Origin: Variovorax sp. OAS795
GTDB taxonomy: Bacteria; Pseudomonadota; Gammaproteobacteria; Burkholderiales; Burkholderiaceae_C
DNA: 64,000 bases
Direction: 5' to 3'
Assembly: GCF_040546685.1 (NCBI RefSeq)
Contig: NZ_JBEPOH010000001.1
Span: 1,240,001-1,304,000, forward strand
Shown: positions 7,644-15,902 of the stretch, piece by piece
How the letters are laid out: each line of letters opens with the position of its first letter
How positions within the stretch are numbered: position 1 is the first letter of the stretch
The notes under the pieces: model-generated
Databases searched by the model: none
What the model was told of the DNA's origin: nothing
Seen by the model: only the letters and a program-made list of their open reading frames with translations
Program-made: the position numbers and the translations under genes

Positions 7644-9521
7644 ATGCGCCGAAGCGGCGAAGCCCTGCCTCCTCCTTCCCATCCCGTGGCCGGCCATGCG
7701 CCGGCCCGCAGCGACCGCTCCGACTGGGCGACGCTGCGCCGTCTTTTCCCGTATCTCTGGCAGTACAAGTGGCGGGTGATCGCCGCGCTCGCCTTCATGG
7801 TGGGGGCCAAGGTCGCCAACGTGGGCGTGCCGGTGCTGCTGAAGAACCTCATCGACACGATGACGCCCAAGCCGGACATGGCGCAGGCGCTCCTGATCGT
7901 GCCCCTGGGGCTCTTGCTGGCCTACGGCCTGCTGCGCTTCTCGACCGCGCTCTTCGGCGAACTGCGCGAGCTGATCTTCGCGAAGGCCACCGAGGGCACG
8001 GCCCGGCAGATTGCCCTGGAAGTGTTCGGCCACCTGCATTCGCTGAGCCTGCGCTTTCACCTGGAGCGCCAGACCGGCGGCATGACGCGCGACATCGAGC
8101 GCGGCACGCGCGGCGTGCACTCGCTCATCTCGATGTCGCTCTACAGCATCGTGCCGACGATCATCGAGTTGGTGCTGGTGCTCACCATCCTGGGCGTGAA
8201 GTTCGACTCGCTGTTCGTCTGGATCACGGGCGCTGCCCTGGTGCTGTACATCAGCTTCACGGTCACGGTGACCGAATGGCGCACGCAGTTCCGCAAGACC
8301 ATGAACGAGCTCGACTCGATGGCGCAAAGCCGCGCGGTCGATTCGCTCTTGAACTACGAAACCGTCAAGTACTTCAACAACGAGGAGTTCGAGGCCAGGC
8401 GCTACGACGCCAGCCTGGACCGCTACCGCAAGGCGGCCATCAAGAGCCAGCGCACGCTGAGCATGCTCAACATCGGCCAGCAGCTGATCATCGCGACCAG
8501 CCTGGTGCTGATGCTGTGGCGCGCCACCTCGGGCGTGGTCGAAGGGCGCATGACGCTGGGCGACCTGGTGATGGTCAACGCCTTCATGATCCAGCTCTAC
8601 ATTCCGCTCAACTTCCTGGGCGTGATCTACCGCGAGATCAAGCAGAGCCTGACCGACCTGGACAAGATGTTCGTGCTGATGGAAAAGGAGCGCGAGGTGC
8701 GCGACGCACCCGGTGCGCAGCCCTTGTCCTTGCTCCCTCTCCCTCGGGGGGAGGGCGGGGGTGAGGGCAGCGGCGTCGACTCCACCGTGCGCTTCGAAGA
8801 CGTGAGCTTCGCCTACGAGCCCGCGCGCCCCATCCTGAAGCACGTGAGCTTCGAGATCCCCGCCGGCAAGACGGTGGCGGTGGTCGGCCCCTCAGGCTCT
8901 GGCAAATCGACCCTCGCACGCCTTCTCTACCGCTTCTACGACGTGCAGCAGGGCCGCATCACCATCGGCGGCCAGGACATCCGCGAAGTGCAGCAGTCGA
9001 GCGTGCGGCGCGCCATCGGCATCGTGCCGCAGGACACGGTGCTGTTCAACGACACGGTCGAATACAACATCGCCTACGGCCGCCCCGGCGCCTCGCGCGA
9101 AGAGGTCGAGAACGCCGCGCGCGCGGCGCGCATCCACGATTTCATCTCGGCCACGCCGCTCGGCTACGAAACCACCGTGGGCGAGCGCGGCCTCAAGCTG
9201 TCGGGCGGCGAGAAGCAGCGCGTGGCCATTGCGCGCACGCTGCTCAAGAACCCGCCGATCGTGATCTTCGACGAAGCCACCTCGGCACTCGACTCGGCCA
9301 ACGAGCGCGCCATCCAGTCGGAACTCAAGAGCGCCGCGCAGGACAAGACCACGCTCGTGATCGCGCACCGCCTCTCGACCGTGGTCGATGCGCACGAGAT
9401 CCTGGTGCTCGAAGCCGGCGTGATCGTCGAGCGCGGCACGCATGCCGAGCTGCTTGCGAAGCAGGGGCGCTATGCGCAGATGTGGGCTCTGCAGAAGAGC
9501 GAAGCAACGCCGCTGATGTAG
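7644..9521 (+). CDS. Atm1-like ABC exporter (fused permease and ATPase)
   Basis: A 625-residue half-transporter. Residues ~20-320 form six membrane helices of an ABC exporter domain with NYETVKYFNNEEFE, a stretch strongly conserved in Atm1/ABCB7 proteins. The ATPase domain has Walker [10 protein letters not shown] (about 415-423), signature LSGGEKQR (about 518), Walker B IVIFDEATSALD and the switch histidine in IAHRLST. Atm1 proteins export glutathione-linked or metal-related compounds. Between the two domains (about residues 358-378) lies a low-complexity linker, LSLLPLPRGEGGGEGSG, which is the translation of a REP-like repeat; most relatives need no such insert. An in-frame TTG nine bases upstream is an alternative start. 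Confidence 0.9.
   Translation: MRRSGEALPPPSHPVAGHAPARSDRSDWATLRRLFPYLWQYKWRVIAALAFMVGAKVANVGVPVLLKNLIDTMTPKPDMAQALLIVPLGLLLAYGLLRFSTALFGELRELIFAKATEGTARQIALEVFGHLHSLSLRFHLERQTGGMTRDIERGTRGVHSLISMSLYSIVPTIIELVLVLTILGVKFDSLFVWITGAALVLYISFTVTVTEWRTQFRKTMNELDSMAQSRAVDSLLNYETVKYFNNEEFEARRYDASLDRYRKAAIKSQRTLSMLNIGQQLIIATSLVLMLWRATSGVVEGRMTLGDLVMVNAFMIQLYIPLNFLGVIYREIKQSLTDLDKMFVLMEKEREVRDAPGAQPLSLLPLPRGEGGGEGSGVDSTVRFEDVSFAYEPARPILKHVSFEIPAGKTVAVVGPSGSGKSTLARLLYRFYDVQQGRITIGGQDIREVQQSSVRRAIGIVPQDTVLFNDTVEYNIAYGRPGASREEVENAARAARIHDFISATPLGYETTVGERGLKLSGGEKQRVAIARTLLKNPPIVIFDEATSALDSANERAIQSELKSAAQDKTTLVIAHRLSTVVDAHEILVLEAGVIVERGTHAELLAKQGRYAQMWALQKSEATPLM
8735..8767 (+). repeat. REP-like repeat inside the ABC transporter coding sequence
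   Basis: CCCTCTCCCTCGGGGGGAGGG followed by GGGGGTGAGGG is a degenerate copy of the palindrome that flanks the DUF559 gene, in the orientation of the left copy. Its length keeps the reading frame open and it falls exactly in the linker between membrane and ATPase domains. Confidence 0.65.
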
Positions 9522-9559
9522 CCCGACCCATCTTTTCACATCGATCCAGGAGTTCAGAC

Positions 9560-10498
9560 GTGCCGACCAAGATTCCCCTGCTGGTGCTCAACAGCCTCTC
9601 GAGCGCCCACCAGGCGCAGATTGCCGAGGTCTACGACATGACCTATGCCTTCGACGCCGCCGCGCGCGCCGCCGCGATTGCCGAGCACGGCAAGAAATTC
9701 CGTGCGGTGCTGACCATCGGCGTGATCGGCATCACGCCCGAAGAGATCGCCGCCATGCCGGCGCTCGAGCTGATCTGCTGCATGGGCGCGGGCTACGAGG
9801 GCGTGCCGCTCGACGTGACGCGCGCGCGCGGCATCGCCACCGCCAATGGCGCGGGCACCAACGACGACTGCGTGGCCGACCATGCCTTCGGCCTCCTGAT
9901 CGGCATCGTCCGCGGCTTTCGCCAGCTCGACCGGTTGTGCCGCGAAGGCGTCTGGCGCGAAGACATTCCGCAGCCGCCGAACGTCTCGGGCAAGAAGCTC
10001 GGCATCCTCGGGCTCGGCACCATCGGCCAGAAGATCGCCAGGCGCGCCGCGGCGTTCGACATGGAGATCGGCTATCACAACCGCAAGCCGCGCGAAGGCG
10101 CGACGCACCGCTACTTCGACGACCTGAAGTCGCTCGCCACCTGGGCCGATTTCCTGATCCTGGCCGCGCCCGGCGGCCCGGCCACGCGCCACCTCGTGAA
10201 TGCCGAGGTGCTCGATGCGCTGGGACCGCAGGGCTTCCTGGTCAACATCGGCCGCGGCAGCGTGGTCGACACCGAGGCGCTGGCCGCCGCACTGCGCGAC
10301 AACCGCATCGCGGGTGCGGGCCTCGACGTGTACGAGAGCGAACCCAAGCGGCCCGAGCCGCTCATCGGGCTGGACAACGTGCTGCTGACGCCGCATCTGG
10401 CCGGGTGGTCGCCCGAGGCGACGCAGAAGTCGGTCGATCATTTCCTTGCGAACGCCGAAGGGCACTTTGCAGGGCGTGGCGTCTTGACGCCGATCTGA
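9560..10498 (+). CDS. D-2-hydroxyacid dehydrogenase (glyoxylate/hydroxypyruvate reductase type)
   Basis: The 312-residue protein has the NAD(P)-binding motif GLGTIGQ (about residues 150-156), the substrate Arg in NIGRGSVVD (~231), the Glu in GLDVYESEP and the catalytic His in LTPHLAGWS (~279). It would reduce 2-oxoacids such as glyoxylate or hydroxypyruvate, or the reverse. The GTG start is chosen because CAGGAG stands 8 bases upstream; an ATG 78 bases earlier lies inside the ABC transporter gene. Its cofactor preference is not clear; AFDMEIGYHNRKPRE, with Asn-Arg-Lys after the second strand, suggests NADP. Confidence 0.88.
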   Translation: MPTKIPLLVLNSLSSAHQAQIAEVYDMTYAFDAAARAAAIAEHGKKFRAVLTIGVIGITPEEIAAMPALELICCMGAGYEGVPLDVTRARGIATANGAGTNDDCVADHAFGLLIGIVRGFRQLDRLCREGVWREDIPQPPNVSGKKLGILGLGTIGQKIARRAAAFDMEIGYHNRKPREGATHRYFDDLKSLATWADFLILAAPGGPATRHLVNAEVLDALGPQGFLVNIGRGSVVDTEALAAALRDNRIAGAGLDVYESEPKRPEPLIGLDNVLLTPHLAGWSPEATQKSVDHFLANAEGHFAGRGVLTPI

Positions 10499-10533
10499 GT
10501 CTTGCTTCTTCCCCCGGAAGGGGAGGGAGCCAT

Positions 10534-11982
10534 TCAAGCCGGGATCGGGGGGCGATGAGACGCCCAGCCGCACGCCTGGTCATACGCATGCCCGAGCCGC
10601 AGCACGTCCAGGTCCGCATGGATCGGCCCCGCGAGCTGCAGGCCCATCGGCAGCCCACCCTCGCCAAAACCCGCGCGCACGTTCAGCGTCGGCAGCCCCG
10701 CCAGCGTGAATGGCGTGACGATTTCCATCCACCGGTGGTACGTGTCGCTCGGCACGCCGGCCACTTCGGCCGGCCAGTGCAGCTCGGCATCGAACGGGAA
10801 CACCTGCGCGGTCGGCGCCAGCACGAAATCGAAGCGCTCGAAGAGCGCGAGGAACGCGCGGTACACGTTCGACCGGTAGAGCGAAGCCTGGAACAGCGAG
10901 GCCGCATCCAGGTGCCGGCTCTGCTCGATCTCCCATTGCGCCTCGGGCTTGAGCTGTGCAAACAGCTTGGGGTCGCCCAGGTAGGCGCCGAGCTTGCCGC
11001 CCACCAGCAATTGGCGCAGCCGCAGCCACGCGTTCCAGTTGTGCGCGCGCGGCACGTCGAGCTTGCAGGGCTCGACCGCGCAGCCCAGGGCGCGAAAGGT
11101 ATCGAGCGCGCCTTCGCCCAGTTCGCGGATGCCGGGCGCGAGCGGCAGATCGGGCCAGATGCTCCCGAGCCAGCCGATGCGAAGGCCCTTCGTTTCGGCG
11201 TCGAGCTGCAGTGCATCGGGCGGGGGCAGCGGCTGCGGCGACGACAGCGGCACGCGCGCATCGAAGCCCGCCTGCACCGCGAGCAGCCGCGCGGTGTCTT
11301 CGACGGTGCGGCCCATCGGGCCTTCGGTGCCCAGCTGCTGGAAGAAGAGCTCCTGCTCCGGGTCGCCCGGCACGCGTCCGCGCGAGGGCCGCATGCCGAT
11401 CACGTTGTTGAACGCGGCCGGGTTGCGCAACGATCCCATCATGTCGCTGCCGTCGGCCACCGGCAGCATGCCCAGGGCCAGCGCCACGGCCGCGCCGCCG
11501 CTGCTGCCGCCGGCACTGCGGCCGGGCGCGTAGGCATTGCGCGTGATGCCGAACACCGTGTTGTAGGTGTTCGAGCCGAGGCCGAATTCGGGCGTGTTGG
11601 TCTTGCCGATCACGATGGCGCCGGCCTCCCGCATGCGCGCGACGTGCAGGCTGTCGGCGCGCGCCGGCGAGCGGGGCGACAGCGGCGAGCCCATGGAGGT
11701 CGGCAGGCCGGCCGCGTGGCTCAGGTCCTTTACCGCCAACGGAAAGCCGTGCATCCAGCCCCGCCTTTCGCCGCGCGCCAGTTCGGCGTCGCGCCCGGCG
11801 GCTTCGGCCAGCAGTACCTCGGGCTCGCGCAGCGAGACGATGGCGTTGAAGCGTGGATTGAGCGCCTCGATGCGTTCCAGCGAGGCTTGCATCAGCTCGC
11901 GGCACGACACATCGCGCGAAGCGATGCGGCGGGAAAGCGCGGTGGCGGTGAGTTCCAGGATGTCGGCGGACGGCATGGCCAT
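10534..11982 (-). CDS. Amidase (amidase signature family)
   Basis: The 482-residue protein belongs to the Ser-cisSer-Lys amidases: Lys85 in LAVKDLSH, the serine pair in SAGGSSGGAA (160-161) and the nucleophile in GSLRNPA (~184). The segment normally reading D(T/I)GGS is SDMMGS here, a modest deviation from consensus in front of the nucleophile. Family members hydrolyse amides or glutamyl/aspartyl-like amide bonds; the substrate cannot be deduced. The gene is divergent from a LysR regulator with 82 bases between them, so that regulator is the likely controller. MAMPS is taken as the start; an alternative ATG lies two codons in. Confidence 0.87.
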   Translation of the reverse strand: MAMPSADILELTATALSRRIASRDVSCRELMQASLERIEALNPRFNAIVSLREPEVLLAEAAGRDAELARGERRGWMHGFPLAVKDLSHAAGLPTSMGSPLSPRSPARADSLHVARMREAGAIVIGKTNTPEFGLGSNTYNTVFGITRNAYAPGRSAGGSSGGAAVALALGMLPVADGSDMMGSLRNPAAFNNVIGMRPSRGRVPGDPEQELFFQQLGTEGPMGRTVEDTARLLAVQAGFDARVPLSSPQPLPPPDALQLDAETKGLRIGWLGSIWPDLPLAPGIRELGEGALDTFRALGCAVEPCKLDVPRAHNWNAWLRLRQLLVGGKLGAYLGDPKLFAQLKPEAQWEIEQSRHLDAASLFQASLYRSNVYRAFLALFERFDFVLAPTAQVFPFDAELHWPAEVAGVPSDTYHRWMEIVTPFTLAGLPTLNVRAGFGEGGLPMGLQLAGPIHADLDVLRLGHAYDQACGWASHRPPIPA

Positions 11983-12050
11983 GGCTGGGGGAGGGAAAGA
12001 CTCGGGAACCCCAGTATGTGCCAAGGGCCCGCAGCCGGCCTTCACGCGGA

Positions 12051-12056
12051 CATAAT
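12051..12056 (+). promoter_or_regulatory. -10-like hexamer abutting a LysR gene start
   Basis: CATAAT ends eight bases before the ATG, and no Shine-Dalgarno sequence is visible. This would place the transcription start at or next to the start codon (leaderless mRNA). No clear -35 was seen. Confidence 0.4.
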
Positions 12057-12064
12057 CGCCGCGT

Positions 12065-13054
12065 ATGGAAACCAAGTGGCTCGAAGACTTCATCAGCCTG
12101 GCGGAAACGCGCAGCTTCAGCCGCTCTGCCCAATTGAGGCATGTCACGCAGCCGGCGTTCTCGCGCCGCATCCAGGCGCTCGAAGGCTGGGCCGGCACCG
12201 ACCTGGTCGACCGCAGTTCCTACCCCACGCGCCTCACGCCCGCGGGCCAGACGCTCTACAGCCAGGCCATCGAGATGCTGCAATCGCTGCAGAGCACCCG
12301 TGCCATGCTGCGCGGCCATTCGGCGGCGGGGCAGGACGTGATCGAGATCGCGGTGCCGCATACGCTGGCGTTCACTTTCTTTCCCTCGTGGGTCACCAGC
12401 CTGCGCGAGCATTTCGGCCCGATCAAGAGCCGGCTCATCGCGCTCAATGTGCATGACGCCGTGCTGCGCCTCGTGGAGGGCAGCTGCGACCTGCTGATTG
12501 CCTACCACCACCCCTCGCAGCCGCTGCAGCTGGACGCCAACAAGTACGAGATGGTGAGCCTGGGCGAGGAAACCGTGGCGCCTTGGGTCAAGGCCGATGC
12601 CGAAGGCGCGCCGCGCTTCCGGCTGCCCGGCCGTCCGGGCCAGCCGCTGCCCTACCTTGGCTACGCGCCCGGTGCCTACCTGGGACGGGTGGTCGACCAG
12701 CTGCTGAAGGAGTCGGGCACGGCCATCCACCTCGACCGGGTCTACGAGACCGACATGGCCGAGGGCCTGAAGGTGATGGCGCTCGAAGGCCATGGCATCG
12801 CCTTTCTGCCGCAAAGCGCGGTGCGCAACGAGATCAAGTCGCGCAAGCTGGTGAGCGCGCTGCCCCCCGAGATCGACAGCCTCGAGGCCACGATGGAAAT
12901 CCGCGCCTACCGCGAGCGGCCCGGCGCGCCGGCGCCTTTGAAGACCGGCACCGGCCGATCCTCCAAGGCCTCATCGGCGCCGGAGGGCTTGCAGCCCAAG
13001 GGCACGGCCGACGCCCTCTGGTCTTACCTGGTCGGCGCGCAGCCGCCGCGCTGA
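12065..13054 (+). CDS. LysR-family transcriptional regulator
   Basis: The 329-residue product starts with a LysR winged helix-turn-helix (METKWLEDFISLAETRSFSR, then AQLRHVTQPAFSRRIQALE), followed by a two-subdomain effector-binding region. The C-terminal ~40 residues (KTGTGRSSKASSAPEGLQPK) extend past the usual end of the family (~300) and look disordered. It is divergent from the amidase gene and probably regulates it; aspA lies downstream on the same strand but is separated by a strong terminator. It has no ribosome binding site, and the -10-like CATAAT sits just upstream. Confidence 0.9.
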   Translation: METKWLEDFISLAETRSFSRSAQLRHVTQPAFSRRIQALEGWAGTDLVDRSSYPTRLTPAGQTLYSQAIEMLQSLQSTRAMLRGHSAAGQDVIEIAVPHTLAFTFFPSWVTSLREHFGPIKSRLIALNVHDAVLRLVEGSCDLLIAYHHPSQPLQLDANKYEMVSLGEETVAPWVKADAEGAPRFRLPGRPGQPLPYLGYAPGAYLGRVVDQLLKESGTAIHLDRVYETDMAEGLKVMALEGHGIAFLPQSAVRNEIKSRKLVSALPPEIDSLEATMEIRAYRERPGAPAPLKTGTGRSSKASSAPEGLQPKGTADALWSYLVGAQPPR

Positions 13055-13092
13055 CCGGCCGGAGCGGCATTGGTGCAGCGCACAATCTATAA

Positions 13093-13221
13093 ATGACGCG
13101 CATGGGACCCCCTGCAAACGGCATTGGCGTTGCGCACGGCGGGCCACTAAAGTCGCGGCAGTTTCCAACCGCTGTCACACAGCAGTCTTCCGGCACGCGC
13201 CATCCGCGTGCTTTTTTTTAG
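13093..13221 (+). CDS. Possible leader ORF overlapping the terminator in front of aspA
   Basis: An ATG next to a TATAAA box opens a 42-codon frame (MTRMGPPANGIGVAHGG...) that reads through the whole terminator hairpin and its T-run and ends at a TAG two bases before the aspA ribosome binding site. No family is recognised. If translated, the ribosome would cover the hairpin, which is how leader-peptide attenuation works. It may equally be chance, since it has no good ribosome binding site of its own. Confidence 0.25.
   Translation: MTRMGPPANGIGVAHGGPLKSRQFPTAVTQQSSGTRHPRAFF
13193..13219 (+). terminator. Strong intrinsic terminator/attenuator 15 bases before aspA
   Basis: A perfect 7-bp GC-rich stem (GCACGCG / CGCGTGC) with a 5-nt loop CCATC is followed by eight Ts. 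It lies about 140 bases after the LysR gene and directly upstream of the aspA ribosome binding site. It either ends the LysR transcript or acts as an attenuator in the aspA leader. Confidence 0.8.
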
Positions 13222-13234
13222 CCGAGGAACCCGT

Positions 13235-14686
13235 ATGACCGCCAATTTCCGGACCGAACACGACTTTCTCGGCGAAAAGCAGATTCCCGCCATGGCCTAT
13301 TGGGGCGTGCACACGGCGCGCGCGGTCGAGAACTTCGCCATCTCCGGCACCCGCATCTCGGCCATGCCAGACCTGGTGCGCGCGCTGGCTTTCGTGAAGA
13401 AGGCGGCCACGCGGGCCAATGCCGATCTCGGCGCCATCGACCGCGACCGCGCGGCCGCGATCGTCCTGGCCTGCGAGGACCTGATCGAAGGCAAGCTGCT
13501 CGACGAATTCGTGGTCGACGTCATCCAGGGCGGCGCCGGCACATCGACCAACATGAACGCCAACGAGGTGATCTGCAACCTCGCGCTCGAGAAGCTCGGC
13601 CATGAAAAAGGCCGCTACGACGTGCTGCACCCCAACGACCACGTCAATGCCTCGCAGAGCACCAACGACGTCTACCCGACGGCGGTGCGGCTGGCGCTGT
13701 GGTTCGCGATTGGCCGGCTGCTCGAAGCCATGGCCGCGCTGCGCAAGAGCTTCGAGGCCAAGGCGCTGGAGTTCAAGGACATCCTCAAGATCGGCCGCAC
13801 CCAGCTGCAGGACGCCGTGCCCATGACGCTGGGCCAGGAGTTCCTGACTTACGCGATCATGATCGGCGAGGACGAGGCCCGGCTCGGCGAGGCGCGTGCG
13901 CTCATCGAGGAAATCAACCTCGGTGCCACCGCCATCGGCACCGGCATCAACGCGCCGCACGGCTATGCCAACCTGGCCTGCCAATACCTGGCCGAGCAGA
14001 CCGGCGTGCCGCTCAAGCAGTCGGCCAATCTCATCGAAGCCACGCAGGACACCGGCGCCTTCGTGCAGCTGTCGGGCGTGCTCAAGCGCGTGGCCACCAA
14101 GCTCAGCAAGACCTGCAACGACCTGCGCCTGCTGTCCAGCGGACCGCAGGCCGGATTCGGCGAGATCCGGCTGCCCGCGCGCCAGGCCGGCTCGTCGATC
14201 ATGCCGGGCAAGGTCAACCCGGTGATCCCGGAAGTGATGAACCAGGTGGCCTTCGAGGTCATCGGCAACGACATCACCGTGACCATGGCGTCGGAAGCCG
14301 GCCAGCTGCAGCTCAATGCCTTCGAGCCGATCATGGGATGGAGCCTGTTCAAGAGCATCCAGCACCTGGGCAATGCCTGCACCACGCTGCGGCAGAACTG
14401 CGTCGACGGCATCGAGGCCAACCGCGAGTTCCTGGCCAAGCGGGTGCGCGAGTCGGTCACGCTGGTCACCGCGCTCAATCCCCTCATCGGCTACGAGAAG
14501 GCGGCGCTGATTGCCAAGACCGCGCTGGCCACCGGCGGGCCGATCGACCTGGTGGCCGAATCGCTGGGCATCATGACGCGCGCCGAAATGGAGGCGCTGC
14601 TCGTGCCCGAGAACCTGACCCAGCCCGTGCGCCTGTCCGCGCCGGTGCCGCCGGCTGCCGAGCCCTCGGGCACAAAGGCTGCTTAG
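13235..14686 (+). CDS. aspA: Aspartate ammonia-lyase
   Basis: The 483-residue product converts L-aspartate to fumarate and ammonia. It shows the fumarase/aspartase signature SSIMPGKVNPVIPE (about residue 319 on), preceded by GRTQLQDAVPMTLGQEF and the NASQSTNDVYPT segment that binds the substrate carboxylates. The start MTANFR is preceded by GAGGAA at six bases. Length and motifs match aspartase more than fumarase C, although the two are close. An acidic-amino-acid importer follows, so uptake and deamination of aspartate are probably linked. An intrinsic terminator immediately upstream implies either its own downstream promoter or attenuation control. Confidence 0.9.
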   Translation: MTANFRTEHDFLGEKQIPAMAYWGVHTARAVENFAISGTRISAMPDLVRALAFVKKAATRANADLGAIDRDRAAAIVLACEDLIEGKLLDEFVVDVIQGGAGTSTNMNANEVICNLALEKLGHEKGRYDVLHPNDHVNASQSTNDVYPTAVRLALWFAIGRLLEAMAALRKSFEAKALEFKDILKIGRTQLQDAVPMTLGQEFLTYAIMIGEDEARLGEARALIEEINLGATAIGTGINAPHGYANLACQYLAEQTGVPLKQSANLIEATQDTGAFVQLSGVLKRVATKLSKTCNDLRLLSSGPQAGFGEIRLPARQAGSSIMPGKVNPVIPEVMNQVAFEVIGNDITVTMASEAGQLQLNAFEPIMGWSLFKSIQHLGNACTTLRQNCVDGIEANREFLAKRVRESVTLVTALNPLIGYEKAALIAKTALATGGPIDLVAESLGIMTRAEMEALLVPENLTQPVRLSAPVPPAAEPSGTKAA

Positions 14687-14860
14687 TGAAAGTCGGACAA
14701 TGCCTTTGGGTTCATCCGCACCAACGCGGCGCCTCGGAGCGCGCAGCCGGTGCGCACGACAGGGAGAATGCACCGGGTTGGCCCGGGTATTCCCGATGAC
14801 GTGAATGTCTAGAATTTCGTTGTATCTGTATCTCTTCGTCACCCTCAGGAGTTTTTCCAT

Positions 14861-15763
14861 ATGAACAAGCAAGTATTGGCATTGGCTATTGCGGCGCTCG
14901 CCGCTGGCGGCGCCTTTGCGCAGGCCAATGACACGCTGGCCAAGATCAAGGCATCGGGCAGCATCACCGAGGGTGTGCGCGAGTCGTCGGGCCTGTCGTA
15001 CACGCTGGGCAACGGCCAGTACACCGGCTTCCACTACGACGTCTGCGCCAACATCATCCGCGACATCCAGAAGCACCTGGGCCTCGCCAAGCTCGAGACC
15101 AAGTACCAGCCCGTGACCTCGCAAAACCGCGTGCCACTGGTGCAGAACGGCACCGTCGACCTCGAGTGCGGCTCCACCACCAACAACGCCTCGCGCCAGA
15201 AGGACGTCTCGTTCGCCGTCACCACCTACGTCGAGGAAGTGCGCATCGCGGTCAAGGCCAACTCGGGGATCACCTCGATCAAGGACCTCAACGGCAAGAC
15301 CGTGGCCACCACCACGGGCACCACCTCGGTCCAGACGCTGCGCAAGAACGAGCGCGCCGGCGGCATCGACTTCAAGGAGCTCTATGGCAAGGACCACTCC
15401 GACAGCTTCCTGCTGCTCGAGTCGGGCCGCGCCGATGCCTTCGTGATGGACGGTTCCATCCTGGCCTCGAACATCGCCAAGTCCAAGTCGCCCGCCGATT
15501 ACAAGATCGTCGGCGAAGTGCTCAGCGTCGAGCCCATCGCCATCATGATCCGCAAGGACGACGCCGCCTTCAAGAAGGTGGTGGACGACAGCATCAAGGG
15601 CCAGATCAAGAACGGCGACCTCGCCAAGCTCTGGGACAAGTGGTTCCTGAAGCCGATTCCCCCGGCCAACGTCACGGTGAACCTGCCGTTGTCCGACGCC
15701 ACGAAGTCGGCCTGGGCCAACCCCAACGACAAGCCGATGGAAGAGTACGCCGCCAAGAAGTAA
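14861..15763 (+). CDS. gltI: Glutamate/aspartate ABC transporter, periplasmic binding protein
   Basis: The 300-residue product begins with a Sec signal peptide (LALAIAALAAGGAFA, cleavage near residue 20) and matches the family 3 solute-binding proteins of acidic amino acids: YTGFHYDVCANIIRDIQKHL, LECGSTTNNASRQKDVSFAVT and GRADAFVMDGSILA. It captures glutamate/aspartate in the periplasm for the permeases encoded next. CAGGAG precedes the ATG at a suitable distance. An intrinsic terminator after the gene would make this binding protein more abundant than the membrane parts. Confidence 0.92.
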   Translation: MNKQVLALAIAALAAGGAFAQANDTLAKIKASGSITEGVRESSGLSYTLGNGQYTGFHYDVCANIIRDIQKHLGLAKLETKYQPVTSQNRVPLVQNGTVDLECGSTTNNASRQKDVSFAVTTYVEEVRIAVKANSGITSIKDLNGKTVATTTGTTSVQTLRKNERAGGIDFKELYGKDHSDSFLLLESGRADAFVMDGSILASNIAKSKSPADYKIVGEVLSVEPIAIMIRKDDAAFKKVVDDSIKGQIKNGDLAKLWDKWFLKPIPPANVTVNLPLSDATKSAWANPNDKPMEEYAAKK

Positions 15764-15784
15764 TCGCGTCAAGGTCATCCGCGC

Positions 15785-15813
15785 AACGCCCGCCCCCGGC
15801 GGGCGTTTGTTTT
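15785..15813 (+). terminator. Intercistronic terminator between gltI and gltJ
   Basis: A 10-bp stem (AACGCCCGCC / GGCGGGCGTT) closes on CCC and is followed by TGTTTT. It lies in the 139-base gap after the binding-protein gene. Partial termination here would set a binding-protein excess over permeases, a common arrangement in amino-acid ABC operons. Confidence 0.75.
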
Positions 15814-15902
15814 CGCAAATGCGGCGCCATGCGGCGCGCGGGCACGGCCTCTGCATGCACGCTGGCCAGCAGTCTGGAAATCTGAAAGAAGGAGAGTCCC
15901 CG

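Noticed and set aside
9937..12456. An 839-codon plus-strand open frame over the dehydrogenase, amidase and LysR genes
   Set aside because: It crosses three well-supported genes on both strands and its translation is low-complexity Arg/Ala/Gly sequence.
13175..15856. An 893-codon minus-strand frame opposite aspA and gltI
   Set aside because: Both plus-strand genes have complete catalytic or binding motifs; the antisense frame has none.
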